A stretch of 64,000 bases of DNA from contig JABUQX010118989.1 of assembly GCA_015478945.1 (NCBI GenBank), positions 1 through 64,000 on the forward strand. Direction: 5' to 3'. Positions 26,221 to 39,860 of this stretch are shown in pieces (the stretch's first letter is position 1; the number at the start of each line of letters is the position of its first letter). A program made the translations under genes and the position numbers. The notes under the pieces were generated by a model, which saw only the letters and a list, made by a program, of their open reading frames with translations, was not told the origin of the DNA and searched no databases. The DNA is from Trachelipus rathkii. Its lineage: Eukaryota > Arthropoda > Malacostraca > Isopoda > Trachelipodidae.

Positions 26221-28770
26221 CATGAGACAGCGAAGGACACGTCACTGTGGTATCTGTCGTGCTGCGGTTTTATCCCTGGGCAAAGCCTACGAATCTGACC
26301 CATACAAATACTTCGCCTTTCCTCTGTTTATGCATCATCTCTTCTTCGTATCTCTAAAACGCCTATTTATTTCCTTTACACTATCCACTTATCTCTTCAG
26401 ATCTCCAAATTCCGCGTCGAGTCTTCTCGTAGCATATTCATATCCAACGCTTAACAACAGACTGATCATCAATACTTCTACATATGAATATGACAATTTC
26501 CCCATCGCAACTCTCGTGTTCTCTTTCTCTCTTACTCATTTTCTTCACACCATCGCAATAGTTCTAATGTCCTTCTCATCTCTCTCACTCTTTATCCTCA
26601 TCTTATCACTCACACCTTAACATGTCTATATATTGTACTTCACTGAGCTTCGTACTTCATATATCCATAATCTACACTCTCACGCTACCATAGTTTACTA
26701 CAATACATTGACTGTGGTAAAAATACACCTCAGCACAAACCCTAAAGCACACTACGAACTTACTCCCATGCTTCATCCAGTGTGGCATTTTACAATGCAC
26801 ACCAGTCACCTTTCTGCCATTTCACCACTTTCTACTACTTCTGCACTCTACTCCGTTCCTTTCTCATATACAAATATAATCTAACTCACTTTAACTCAGA
26901 TCTTGTCTCCGTCAGTCTCACAAAATAGCTCACACCGACTTTCCTCACTTAGACGAATCAACTACTCACACTTACTCTTCACTCTACACTTTTATTTAAA
27001 CCCTCTTTTTCTCAACCCTGCCGAACTCTCACCTCTAAACTCTCTCTCTCTCAGACATCTCCACTATACAAAAAAAAAATACCGATCATCGTCTCTCATC
27101 ATCTCTACTCAACTTTTTATCCTTCTAACTCTCACTTAATATCTTTCATAACATTCATAACAAATTAGATACAAGCTACCCTATAAATACATCCTGCTCA
27201 CATCAGCTATTAATATATCACACACTCACATTTCGAATCATCTATCTCTCTCTACAGCAGAGCTTCACAATCGATACACACTACTACTATTATGATTCTT
27301 AAGAAGCACTCTCAAAACCATCATCATAACAACGCCTGCCACAGCTTCATCACTCTAATCTGGTCAATACCCTCAGTATGACAAATTCATAATACCTTAA
27401 AATACACTCTTTCATTCTTCATGCTTCATTTTCTCACCTATCATTTGCTTCTCCATCCACAACAACCTCGTCCCCACCACTTCAATGCACACTTGCTCTT
27501 CACCAATGCAATACGTTCAGTCCACTCGAGTACTCTGGTGTCACTAGAAAGTGCTCACTCATATCTTCTACAATGATAATTAAACTAATCTCTGATAGTT
27601 CTATATCGCTTCTCCTTATCCTTTCCCTTATAATAACAGGGCTTCTCGCTCGTTACTCCCTCTTATCTTCGAACTATACTCCTAAACGGCTTTTGCCTAC
27701 TACCTTCCACAACCTCCATCTCGTCATCATTTTCGTCGTCATTCTTGCATCTCCATCACCTTTACCTTCATTCATGCTGCAGCACTTTACCTCTCTTCAA
27801 TTTCTCACCACCATACCATCTTACTATTTGTCCCATTCAAATCTCTCCTCATACCTCTTGCACCACAAACCACAGACATTCACTATACTACTCATTACTT
27901 GCATTCTTCATTTCTAATTTTTTCTCAACTCTTCTCATACCTATATTGTGCAACAGTTTACGAAGCTGCATCTGATATTCCTCTCTACGCAGTTATACTC
28001 TCACTCTCGTCTACTTCACCTTATCGGTGTCCAGGAGCACGCTTCCTATTTAACTTCGCTATAAGTCATTCCTCTTCTCTCTCTCACACTGTCTATTTAC
28101 ATACACTTCTCTGACTCATACGTATGCAAACTTTAGCAACACCAATACTTCTGCTTGGCATACTTCTCTTTCTTTTTTCTCTTCTTCATTTATTCTCTGA
28201 TTTAGGCTGTCTCTTTTGCTCACCTCACTGATTTACTCGCACAGCCGCTCTTTTACTCAATCACTCTTTCCTCTCTCTCCTGCTCCCTTCACCTTTTAAC
28301 TTCACCATTCACTCGTACTTCACTCTTTCACTCTCCACTCTCCAAGCCCACGCTAACTTAATCTACATAAAACAACATACATAATGATCAGATAATTCCA
28401 TTATCCACCCAGTCCTTACCTGACTTTACACGTCCACACACTCGATTACTCACTTCACACACATCCATCTTCTCTTTTTCACCAACACATAAATCAACTC
28501 ATAACTCCCTCTACACTTCGATACAATCACTCACTTACACCAACTGTAAGTAAGCCTTATGTAACTTTCTTTGCTCGTATTGAAGAACAGTACTCTACTC
28601 TTCAACTCACAATTCCTTTTCTTTCACAAATACAATCTCCCCTCCTCTTAGCCCATTCCCATCTTTTTCTCTCATCACACAATAACCGCTCATCACCCCA
28701 CCCCACCATTTCCACTCTTCTCCTGATACCTATCAACATTTAGGTACCACCACATATCAGCTCACATTCT
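26220..28770 (-). pseudogene. Non-LTR reverse transcriptase, mirrored degenerate copy
   Basis: The reverse complement aligns with 15,150-17,560. Shared landmarks include GGCAAAGCCTA...AAAACGCCTATT (26,280-26,370, opposite 17,440-17,545) and CTTAATATCTTTCATAACATTCATAACA at 27,135-27,165 (two overlapping words), the complement of the M-N-G-V-M-K-D-I segment. The plus-strand frames here (26,222-26,620, 27,573-27,917 and others) are antisense by-products rich in S, L, H and T. The copy carries more indels than the left one. Confidence 0.55.
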
Positions 28771-29160
28771 ATTAATCCCCCCATAAACTACTATATAATA
28801 TATTTTTATTTATCATCATAGCGTCCTACTACTCTACACTTACTCACCCCCTACTACTATACTCATACCTAACTTATATAATATTACTACTCTCTCAATA
28901 TCTATCACCACTTAAACCCTATAATCCTTCTACTCACTACTCACTCTATCTCGCAACTTGTTATTTAATCAGATTTTCATTTTATATTTATTTATTTTAT
29001 TATCTATTTATACCCCTCGCCTACCTATTATTATATCTACTTATATATCTTACCTTATATCTCATTCTTCACTCTATTCATCTCTGTCATTACATTATCA
29101 TCTATTATTATTACTTATCTATATCTCACTTATCTCATTTATCTCACTATAATTATTCAG
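28771..29160. repeat. CTA/TATC low-complexity and ATT-rich stretch
   Basis: It corresponds in position to the (TA)n and (AAT)n sequence at 14,745-15,120 of the left arm. No gene is visible. Confidence 0.5.
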
Positions 29161-30079
29161 TTTATTATTATACCCCATTCGATGATCGCAAACACCAGAG
29201 GAAAGTACTTATACTCACGCACAAGAAATTACTCACTATATGATACTATGTTGCTTCGTGCGTAACTATTTAAATTATGGATTAATGACTTTTCTCACTG
29301 CACTCCGACTCACTCGACTGGCCGCTCATAGGTTTAAACATTCTTTGCGTAACACTGAAAATCTCACCACTTTCTTTTGTATACAAAACATCTCTCACGG
29401 ACGTCGAATCTGTTCGTATTCTGTTTAAGCAATAGCCTGGTCTAGCGCGCAATTATGATGCGATTTTTCTGATTCTGACAGACTTGTTTTTAATATGTAT
29501 CAATTACTTTTCATAATCATTGGTATCAAAACATCGCTTCACTACACATAATATCTCTGCGATTATGAGTCGTAGTTTGATATTGCACGCGCTCGCATCT
29601 ACGCACTCCTTAAAATTTGTTCCTACTGCGCTCACATATAGTATATCAGGCAAGATTTCACATTCGCTTTCTTTTTCTTTTTATTCTAACACACACTCTC
29701 TCTCTCCCATATATACTGCTATATGCTTCTCATCGTTTTAATTTTTTTAGAGTCAGTTCATTAATGTTCTGCTCTTTCTCTCTTATTATCATCTTATATT
29801 ACCACGTTAAAGCGCTGAAGCAGAAGCTTACTGAAACGGAACACTACTCTCTTTCTCGAAGTCCAGAAACTATTCTGCATATAGCTAATAACCGCTCTCT
29901 GACTCAGGACTCAGCTCAGCTCTCAATACAGCATCTAGATAAAAATTGTACAATCATGACGCATACATCTTCTTGTAGAAAGTCTCTAATTCGTGATTAT
30001 GCCACAAGCTGTAATAACATACTCGATCACACAGCATTTCACGCGATTTACTTGATAGGACAAAGTTTGTTCTCAGCTT

Positions 30080-30720
30080 AACTGTGGTTTAAAGCTATAC
30101 AACTTCAAAACCACAACTTTCTTGAAAAAGGGACTTTAGGGTGTTCCTCACTGTCGATAAACAGTCTCTAATCGTACAGATGTCTTAAAGACCACCCATT
30201 CCGACCCCACACAGTGACGCATTCATTATAACTGTTTCTTCATGTAAGCAAAACACGCTCTCTCACACTCAAACATTATCTCTAGTCTCGCCACATTCGA
30301 ACACAAGGCTCGCACAAGGCCATCCTTAAATCGCTCGTCTTATCTGACGATCGCCCACGCAAAGTTCTCTCTCGTGACTAAAAGCTGGTCTTAACGCGGT
30401 TCCTTGCGAACACAGCGTCGAAACCATTTCAGTGCTATCTATCACTCGCTCGATAAAAGTCTCTCATCGCTAATGGATATCTTAGAACCACACATCTCCG
30501 CCACACACCAAGTGAAAACCCTCTTAAATGTTCCTCACTGTGATCATACTCGTTATTAGTGTGCAAAGCGTTGTTTCACCGGGCGTACCTTGGAAACCCC
30601 ACAGGTGAAACACTTAAGTGTATCGTATCTGTGAGAAACGTTTCCTCTAAATCATACCACAACAGCCTTTAAGACGCTCTCACTTCGCTCACCCACACAC
30701 GTACACAGCTTCACTTCATA
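30080..30720 (-). repeat. Mirrored copy of the ~90-bp tandem repeat
   Basis: On the minus strand, units with GTGTGGGTTCGAATG-like words recur. On the plus strand they appear as CATTCGAACACAAGG, CCATTCCGACCCCACACAG and CGTCGAAACC, among others. This matches 13,330-13,960 in order and orientation. Confidence 0.6.
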
Positions 30721-31199
30721 CGAACATAAAAACATTTTGACTCTTTAATTCCAGACTCTAGCTGTCTAAAACGCGCACATTGAATGTCGACGCACAGCTC
30801 TCGAAATTATTTTAAAATATGCACTTCTCTCATAAACTATCTACCTGTACTTCTACGAATCTACTAATCATTTATATTCGCTAGCTGGTCAGACTAGTGA
30901 TGGCTGCGAGGTAGTAGGATTCGCGAGTCACTGAACGCTTTGGTCTAGGAAATCTCAGACGATCACTTAAATCCTAAGACCTCGCATGTTTGTTAACTCG
31001 ATCGACGTTCTAACTTGTATTAAGAGCTCTTCTTCAGTTTTTCTTATGCTTATCGACATCACGCGCAAATTATTCATGCAAAACAGAACACTTCATACAC
31101 ATCCTTCTTATTATATGCTTCTCTTCTCTCATCTTCACTTCTATCTTTCTCAGCACACTCTCTCTATCCAGCTTATCGAATTCTTTTCTAAATAGTCTT

Positions 31200-32700
31200 T
31201 TATTTTTTTTTATAATCCATCTCTATACTTTTCTATATTCCTCACGTGTTTTTATTTAACATAACCACTCATTTTACTCACATTATATACTCCTCTCCTC
31301 ACTCACCTACCAATTATATACCATATACTAATCCCTACTACACCTAATATACTATACTACTCTCATCCCACCCCTACTCCCCATCTCACCTACTACTATA
31401 CCCTACCCTACTCATCTACATATATTAACCTCCTCATTACATATTACCACCACATTACCGTACATTCAAATGTTTGGCACCTTATATACCTACCTATATT
31501 AATATATCCATCATACTCACTACTCATATCTCCTACACCTACTTATATTCAACACCTACCTCTCCTACCTCACATACCTACTATATCATCACTATACTAC
31601 TACTACTCACTATACTATATATATATACTATTCACTCTACTACTCATACCTACTTCACACTCACTATTACTATCACCTCCCACTCTCATATCTCCATTCA
31701 GTTATACTCTATCACCTCACTATCACCTCACTACTCAATTCACTAACTATATATATCTCTAAACTATACTCACTACCTACTTATATACTCCCATAATCTA
31801 CTATCACTCATATTACTACTCTACTCATCATATATACTCACATATACTATTCCACTATCCCCCCTATATCTACCTCTCATACTACTTTATACATACTACC
31901 TCACTCCCACATACTATATACTACTATAACTATACCCCTACTACTCACCCCTAACCACTACTACTCCTCATATACCCTCCTCATATAATCCTAACCCCTC
32001 TACTCCCCACTATACTATATATATACTACTACTACTATATATTACATACTATATATATTAACTACTCACTACTACCTATATATATATCTCACCTACCACA
32101 CTGATGATCGGGACGTAGTCATAGAAAACTTCTTGACCGATCGACGCACACGATGAATGAGTTAGGGGAAACACGCTCCTCAATTCGCTTATGTGCACCT
32201 CGAAGAACTAACTCGATCGACCGCACTATCACTTCGAACAAATATATACTTCTCTACAAATCTCTCTTTCTCTCTCACACCTTCATCCTCACGCTACTTC
32301 TCCTCATACTCATCTCTATCCTACTACTACTCATCATCAATAGCTCACATTTACTGGCATCGTTAGTTATTACGAAGTTATCTCACTATATTATAATATA
32401 TACTACTACCTAATAATATATCACCTCTACCCCTCACCTATATATATACTACTCATTATTACCCTACTATAATATATTCCCACTACTACCTCACTAATTA
32501 ACCTTCACTATATTATCATCACCCTATAATCATAATATATATCCCCTCCCCCTCACTACTCATATATATCTCACCTATACTCTACTACATACTTATATAC
32601 CTATCCCCACTATATACACCACTATATATATCACTCACACTATATTATACTATACTACATATACCTACTTCTACCAATATAACCTACTTCCCTCTCCTCT
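31200..32700. repeat. Long CTA-rich, G-poor low-complexity region
   Basis: About 1.3 kb of TAC, CTA, CCT and TATA words is interrupted by a short unique segment at 32,100-32,400. The open frame at 31,474-31,746 is low-complexity T, Y, S, I and H and is not a gene. The left-arm partner (about 11,740-12,850) is TA/TCTA sequence with much less C. Confidence 0.6.
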
Positions 32701-32739
32701 TCCCCCTTCTCTTTTCCCTTCCCTTATTCCTTTCCTTCA

Positions 32740-33310
32740 CTACCTTGCTCTTTCCTCCAGATTGGTCAGTCACACCGCGCACCGCGTCTAACCACGCATC
32801 ACAGGATAACGACTTAGTCAGGTTGTAGTATGACAATGTCGCAACACACAAAGCCCACGCCTTACGCCTCTGTTACCCTCCCAATGTCAATATACGTGAA
32901 CAAGCGTAGTCCACGCAGACAGACACCGATTCCCGCGACATCACAAGCGTCATGGGCTGCAGACCGCCGACACCTCACTAGAGAGACACATCGTCACTGT
33001 GGTCCCAAGGGTCTTTCATCCACTTGGCCCAGGCTGGGGCACAACCCACTGCCCACACTCACAACTACCACCTCCTTCTCCTCCTATGCACCCGCCTCTT
33101 CACTTCTTCCTCTGAGCCAACTCACATTTCTCTCTCACTCTCGCATTCGTCCTCGCTCATCACAGCTCAATACACTTCGTAACACTTCGGTCATCCCGCC
33201 CGGCTCAGCGGTCTCAACACACTCACCTCGCTCCATCACTCATCACATCTCCTTTAACCACACCGACTATCATTTCATCCTTTCCCACGAGTGACCAAAC
33301 CATTTCCACA
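32740..33310 (-). pseudogene. LINE C-terminal fragment, mirrored copy
   Basis: The reverse complement aligns with 11,300-11,640. The clearest block is GGTCCCAAGGGTCTTTCATC and then CCACTTGGCCCAGGCTGGGG at about 33,000-33,045, opposite CCCAACTGGGCAAGGG at 11,507-11,522. The long plus-strand frame 32,830-33,294 is antisense and not a gene. Confidence 0.5.
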
Positions 33311-34600
33311 CTACCTCTTTACTATCTCATCTACTCATTTACTTTATATTCCACACAATCTCTTAAGATTATCCTCTCATTTTCTCTATATAACTTCTTT
33401 TCTATAGACGAACATATAGTTCATGCTCCTCACCACGATCTCGTTTCATTTCTCGACATTCGTACTTTTAGAATCATCACATTTTCTCTATACACGACTT
33501 ATAGATCTCATAACCTTACAACTACTCTCAGGTTAAGAAGATAACACCTCATCGCTCTAAGAGAACTCATACTAACACGCGTCTAATAAGCTCTAGTCAT
33601 CTCTCACACTCACAAGCTCTCTTCAACATGCACCAGCACATCATTCCTCGCCAACTCCTCACACAATTATCCTACGACCACCACTCTCTGCTCATCGTTT
33701 GCCTCTTCTCACTGATCTCACGCACTAGTTCGGATAAATTTTAAATCACACGACTTACATATATAGCATGCTCATATCATATCATACGACTCTTTCGACC
33801 ACATGCAGGACTGTCCTCATCACTACACACACTCACCTTCCACTCCTTAGTCATACACGCTCTCTATCTTTTTCACAAAACCCTCTTCTTACGGAGGTAC
33901 CTGCACAAACTCTCTCTACCGCTCCTCGTCAACTCTACCACTTCCTAGTCACTCTCGCACAACGACCAATCATACACAAGCATATATACTCTAACCACAT
34001 TAATATAGATAACTATCTCATACCCTCCTTATACTATCGTAATATATCTACTACCTATCCTCTCATCCCTACTCAACCCCTATACCCTATACTATACCTA
34101 TATCCTACTACACCTATACTCTACCCCCATAATCACTCCTAGCCTATACCTCTCTACCTACTACACTCAAGATCACCTTTGAATAACTTTATCTATCATA
34201 TAACAACTCTTACACTGTACACCTCATATACCTCATATCACCCTCACTTAATATCTACAATAGATCGCGGCCACCGTATAACGACAAAATCCGCTTATCG
34301 CAGCGAATACCGATACACTCTGCACTACGCACAAACCTTACTCAATCCGCACCTTCAACGCATCACTCTACCGATACACTCCGCTCGCGCATCAAACAAT
34401 TAACGCAGCGAGTAGCGCGAGGCATTAACGATAAATCGATAAATCCCAAAAATTCTCTCTCATCATACCACCCATTTTCTTATCATTTCTCTATTCGCTT
34501 ATGACTAAGCACAATTTCTCATTCTATAATTGCAGCTAACGTACTATAAATAGTGCATCTACAGAGAAACACGCAGCTTGAGCTATTGTTTGACAGAAAT
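33311..34600. other. Intergenic, C-rich with CTA words
   Basis: No gene is recognised. The stretch 34,000-34,170 is CTA low complexity, and 34,250-34,440 contains several CGCAGCGA/ATCGAT words of unclear meaning. Confidence 0.35.
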
Positions 34601-35950
34601 GTACTATATAATATGTATAACTTGCTTTAATTTCTTCTTCACTCAGCTTTTTATTTATAGATTATAATCTACACTCTCTCTCAGTTTTTCTTTACCCGAC
34701 ACGTCAACCAGAACAATCTCGCGACATCGATCGCGTACTTGCTCCTTACTTTTCACTCTGTCAAACTTTGGATATCTTATTCCCAAATCCACCATTCTAC
34801 ACATTTTTTCATTTTTGCGTCTTGATGAGTCTCTTTTCATAATACAATCTTCTCGTTTTCTAATTTTCTGCTCATCGATGTTTATAATGTAATGTAAACA
34901 GTCAAAGACCCCTAAAGGTTAACTAAGCATTCCTCGAAATGAAATCTAAAGATCAGTTAACTTACCTTTCTCACTGATAAAATATAATACGTAGCGTTCC
35001 TGGCTCTCCTGCAGCATCTCTGCGTATATTATCACACTTGTATATTTACTCCCTATTATCTACTACTCACCTATTCAGCATATTACAAGTTTTCATCTGA
35101 CAGACGCACACTTCTCTTGCTTGTAGCTATCTTTTCCACACGCGGAGAACAATCCGCCCCCCACGCAGCGCCTGACAATACTCTGCAGTATTTTGTTCCT
35201 TACTCCCCAAGAGATCACTGAGCACCTTCTCATTGCTAAACGCAACTCCAGGTCTAGACAGCCTTGCTGTAGATTTCGCCCTGCGCCTCTATCTTCGACA
35301 TGACGCAGACAAGCCTCTCTCACTCTTGATTCGCCGACTCTCTTGCCATGACGTCTTGAGCTCGACGCTCCTAGTATAAGCTCGGACTTTCATCATCAGA
35401 TCACTCGATCGCTCTCGACGGTCAGTTAGCCTCGCTCTCTTTTCCATGTCTCTCTCTCGCTGCCCTGCTGGTATGTTTTGGCGTCTCTCGAGTTCGGTCA
35501 CGCCCTCCGTTTGGACTAACAGTCCTATCCAGTTCCCTCCTTTCATCAGGGCGGATTGCAACTCTGACTTTTTTCTCGGCCCATCTGATTCTTCTGTCAA
35601 ATGCCTCATACCACATCAGGCGAACTCGGGGGTACAGGAGAGGAAGTTTGGAGCCAGAGCAACGGTATTCTCTCAGTGCTATCCAAAGGTGTGACATCTC
35701 TGTCTCTTTATTCGGCGTCAAGGAGGCGATATTTGACGACGATAAGGTCGCAGGAATTCTCAGTAATTTTCGCCTGAGGTTTAAGCTCAAAATCAGACCT
35801 TCTTAGTGTTTTTTGTGCGTTCTAGAATTTACCATGAACGCCGTCGTTTGATCAAAGCAGCAGCATAGCCACTCGTCTCTCTCCACTTGGATTGATCCAG
35901 TGCACGGCGCACTGTGGCTAATGAGCCTGATACCTCGGAAAAAGACATAC
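34600..35950. other. GC-richer island, mirrored partner of 8,150-9,770
   Basis: Overlapping minus-strand frames (35,093-35,323, 35,289-35,609 and 35,422-35,790) are rich in arginine, glutamate and lysine. They resemble fragments of one protein split by frameshifts, but I recognise no family. Similarity to the left partner is weak. Confidence 0.35.
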
Positions 35951-38249
35951 TCTATTTAGGCTAGCTTCATACTACTACTACTATTAACTGGAGATACTCA
36001 GTCAGAGACCGTCACAACCAGAGAGGCTCTGAAACTATCCTGCTTTGTCCAACTTGCTCGCCGTACTGAATAAAGTCAATTTAGGTATTAATATCCACAA
36101 TTATACACTAAACAATATAGCAGTTCGACGCTAGAGAAAGTAAAAAGAAATTAATCGATCAATTCACTCTCCTACCTGCGCAGGCGCTATATTGTTAAAA
36201 GGCACAATTTCAGCTCCTCTCTTGTTATCACGCTGGCGTTAACGGAGAGCGGGATACAACCCGCTTTGTTCACCAACTGCTCCTCGGTTTGTGGCTAACA
36301 GCGTACGATCACTTTATAAAGTCGTTTATATACAAACGATAAGAATTATCGAAAAAGAAGTACAAGATCAACTATGCTTGAATCCAGATTTACTTTAACA
36401 AGTACTAGTGGTAATGGTAAATACATACACGCATAGATTTACTATCCTCATATCCTCTCTTCACAGTACGCTCGAGGTCACATAGTTATTAATCACATTC
36501 ACCAGCTTATCCGGGACTAAGTAAGGGGATTCGCCAGAAATATTACTCGAAGTCAATTGGACTCCGTAGTTCTCTATGGAGTACTCACCCTTATACTTAA
36601 CTGCTCATAATATCTCTTAACCTAAAAACGCAATCTCGTAAAAATAAACTTAACTTACTTAGAATTGTCGGTTGAGACACAGGTCTCCAGATACAAGAAT
36701 GTATGGAAATTGTCGCGAACAATCTCAATGTAAAACATTCGAGGGCTAAGTCTAAAAATGAGAATGGGAAATCTTGACTAATCTAGGTATACAACACTTA
36801 GAGCTCTTCAAGACAGTGGTCTCTTGAGTGAAGATCAAGACCTGACTTTAAAATCAAGTCCCCAAAAACAAAAATGCCTTGAGTGAAGATCAAGAAGCAG
36901 TGGTCTTTGAAGTGAACGCATCAACGCACCTCAATCTTTCAACCACAAGTCCTGTTTTCACAATGGCACTTGGTAGTGCAAAAGTCCTAGAAAAAAATAT
37001 TAAAAAAATCAACAAAAACACAAACTTAATACATAACATCTATTATTGACTGTCGAATAAATAAATTAAAAAAAACATTTACCAGAAAAATAGACATTTG
37101 AATATTATACACTAAGATTCAATAATGACCCGAAGTATTGCGTACATTATACGGAGTATCCCCCAGTCGAGCTAAGAAGTATCTCCCCATGGGATACCTT
37201 GTTTTAATTGGAGGACCTTCACATGAGACGAACATTTAGTTCGGAAGGGGATGGCAATCGCGCTGTAACTCATAAGGGAATGAGGATAAGTATTAACTAC
37301 AGTAATGTTTATACACTAATATCCCCAAAGTCCATACCGAACTTACTGACCTGTGACATAATTAATCATCCCATGTATAGGTCCACTTACCAAGCTTACA
37401 TTTATAGGTATTCAGTATAAATAGGTTAGTGGCAATTCTACTTCATCACCGTGCTAACTTTTGTACTACGTCTTTCGGAAGCAACTAACTCACTCTTTTG
37501 ATCTTATAATATTATTCAGCAATCCTTCATAAAATCCAGAAAAGTCTACTTACTCTACGGCAACATCTACATTGACATCGAGAAGTAACTCGTAAAGAAG
37601 AAAGAAGAATACGGTAATTATTTATCCATCAAATCAACGAGTAATAATAAACTAAAAAAAATAATTTAACTGATGCTGTAACATCAGGTGTTCGAATGGT
37701 ATTATCATTATTCTATATTAGAATATAGAACTTCCATTCTAGGTTTTGGCTCACATTGCACCACACACTCAATATTTAACGGAATACATTTGAACTGGAC
37801 TCCCCTCTCACACTTCAACCCTTCCCAAGCCTAAAAACCCACCTTACTTATCGAAGGTCTAAAATGACAGCAGATAAACTCAGTGGTCAGCAGATACGAG
37901 CGACGCTGGATCTCCGGTTTTGGGAGCTCGGTGCCCCTAATACGCTTCACTCACTTTCCACTCACACTTCGACATGAATATTAGTAATGCTGTCTTCTAC
38001 CTCATTACGATCGTTCTTCACTCTACTACCCATAACAACTCTATTAGCTAACTACGATAGACCAGATAAGCTAATGTAACAAGTAGAATGGTTATGAAAG
38101 TAATTAGCTTCACTTCAGGAGATGGGAATGCGGAAATGCAAAAAAATAATTATATTATTTAACTGCTGACATCTCAATCTAATGATTTAATCTTATATTT
38201 CGATAGGCAAACCAGATATTATAGAAAATATATCATTATACTTGTATTT

Positions 38250-38640
38250 GTTATTATATATATTATCATATCTGTCATAATATGGTCTATATTAACCAAC
38301 CATACATTAGAAATATTGCAATCCCCAAAAGTAAATTGGGAATTATTTGGGGAAATTTTATTTTTGCTTATGAGCAATTAGATAAGATAATCTTATATAA
38401 ATGCAAAACTGAAAAGAGTCTTACATTTTTAGCTACATAAGCGAGCTTCGTTTCTTGAGACCCTTCGGTTGCGAGACGTTTTGGAATGATTACTGCATTG
38501 CATTCCACGAGACATCTATCATGAAAATACTGATACTCACTTCCTCCTACTCCCCCATTGCAACACGTCTTCTTAATGACCATGAACGTCAAGGTTTTTC
38601 GGCCCGGAAAAATATATGTAGGCTATATAATATTCTCCTT
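38250..38640 (-). repeat. Well-preserved mirrored segment within the tandem unit
   Basis: On the minus strand it carries GGAATGCAATGCAGTAAT, CTAAAAATGTAAG, CTCTTTTCAGTTT and CCAAATAATTCCCA in the same order as 5,740-5,935 on the plus strand. The short translations of both share C-N-A-V-I and K-N-V-R-(S)-L-F-S-V, but neither looks like a known protein. This is one of the clearest proofs of the palindrome. Confidence 0.75.
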
Positions 38641-39619
38641 TAAGAACTGGGACTAGACACTCCTCATATATTTTCTTCCTTTTATATATAACGTAAAATG
38701 AGAACATTATATCTTGACCTTAAGAATAATCAACGCAGTTCTTTGCCGCTTATTTATCTTTGTCGAGGGGCTACGCGTAAATTAAACGGAATTTTTTCTG
38801 ACATTATTGGTGGTGAGACGACTTCATATCTTATAGGTTAGCGAATCGAATTTGTTGCGCAGTCCGTTACTTCTTGATTATCTACGCTCATTGTTAAATC
38901 GGAGCAGTAATTGATTATTCTTTTAGGCGGCTCGCTCTAAACCACGGGGCTAGCATATTCTTTCTCCGGTATGATTACGAAATTAACATAGGGGTAGTAG
39001 AATACCGTTTTTCAAAGAGTGTACATTGGAATATCTATGTACTGATACATCTACCGGGACAGTAAGTTCATTGTGCTTAAGCCGTGATGGCATTTATTCT
39101 GATGATCCTCTTGAGGTTTAACTCATCAGCTCTTATCAAACATGTTCGGGCGAATGGCCTATAACTATTAGCCTAATCTCGGCTCTCGTTGTCCACCAGA
39201 ATCTCACCACTTGTTCAAAGTTAGTATCTCCAATCTTCGTTCGAAGCTCGATATTTTTATAACACTGATTTGCTGGTGAAACCACGGGTAACAATTACAG
39301 CTACGTCGCGCTCACAATCGATACTGTCGTATATCTCTCTAGTAGTTTCTACCTTTAAAGTTATACGGAAGTGCTGTTCGTATCTATTTCAGTACTTTTG
39401 TAGTCCAAGCGCATCTCTAAGGAGCAACCGCACGTTTACTTTTTTGGCTTAGTGAACCTTGCCACACGTGAACTGGTATTCATAATGTTCCACTAATGGA
39501 AAACAGATACTGAAGAAAACCTTTGTCGATTCTACTGGTATCCTCTCACAAGGTGGGGCACTATTACCACTGGTCCGCCTTTAATTTGTGATAGATGAAG
39601 GGACATATTAATGGTTTTG

Positions 39620-39860
39620 GTAACAAAGGCTAAGATAATTAGGATTAGGTGTATTAAGAGTTGGATAAATTAGTATTAGGTAAAACAAGAGTCAGGTAAA
39701 TTAGTGTTAGGATACAAAAGGGTTAGGTAAGTAGAATTTATAAAGCAGCTGGTTAAGTCATTAGTATTAGGTAAATTGGAATTAGGTACATTAGTATTAG
39801 GTAATTGGTAATTAGGTTACATTAAATTAGGTAAATTTGGAGAATTAGTATTACACGATT
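39620..39860 (+). repeat. Degenerate TTAGGTAAA-type short tandem repeat
   Basis: Words ATTAGTATTAGGTAAA, TTAGGTACATTAGTA and TTAGGTTACATTAAA repeat about every 9 to 16 bases across the block. It is the mirror of 4,380-4,620. It resembles a decayed array derived from a TTAGG-containing unit rather than a functional telomere. Confidence 0.6.

Noticed and set aside
39620..39860. Functional telomere array
   Set aside because: The TTAGG words are irregular and interrupted, and the block lies deep inside the window between unrelated unique sequences.
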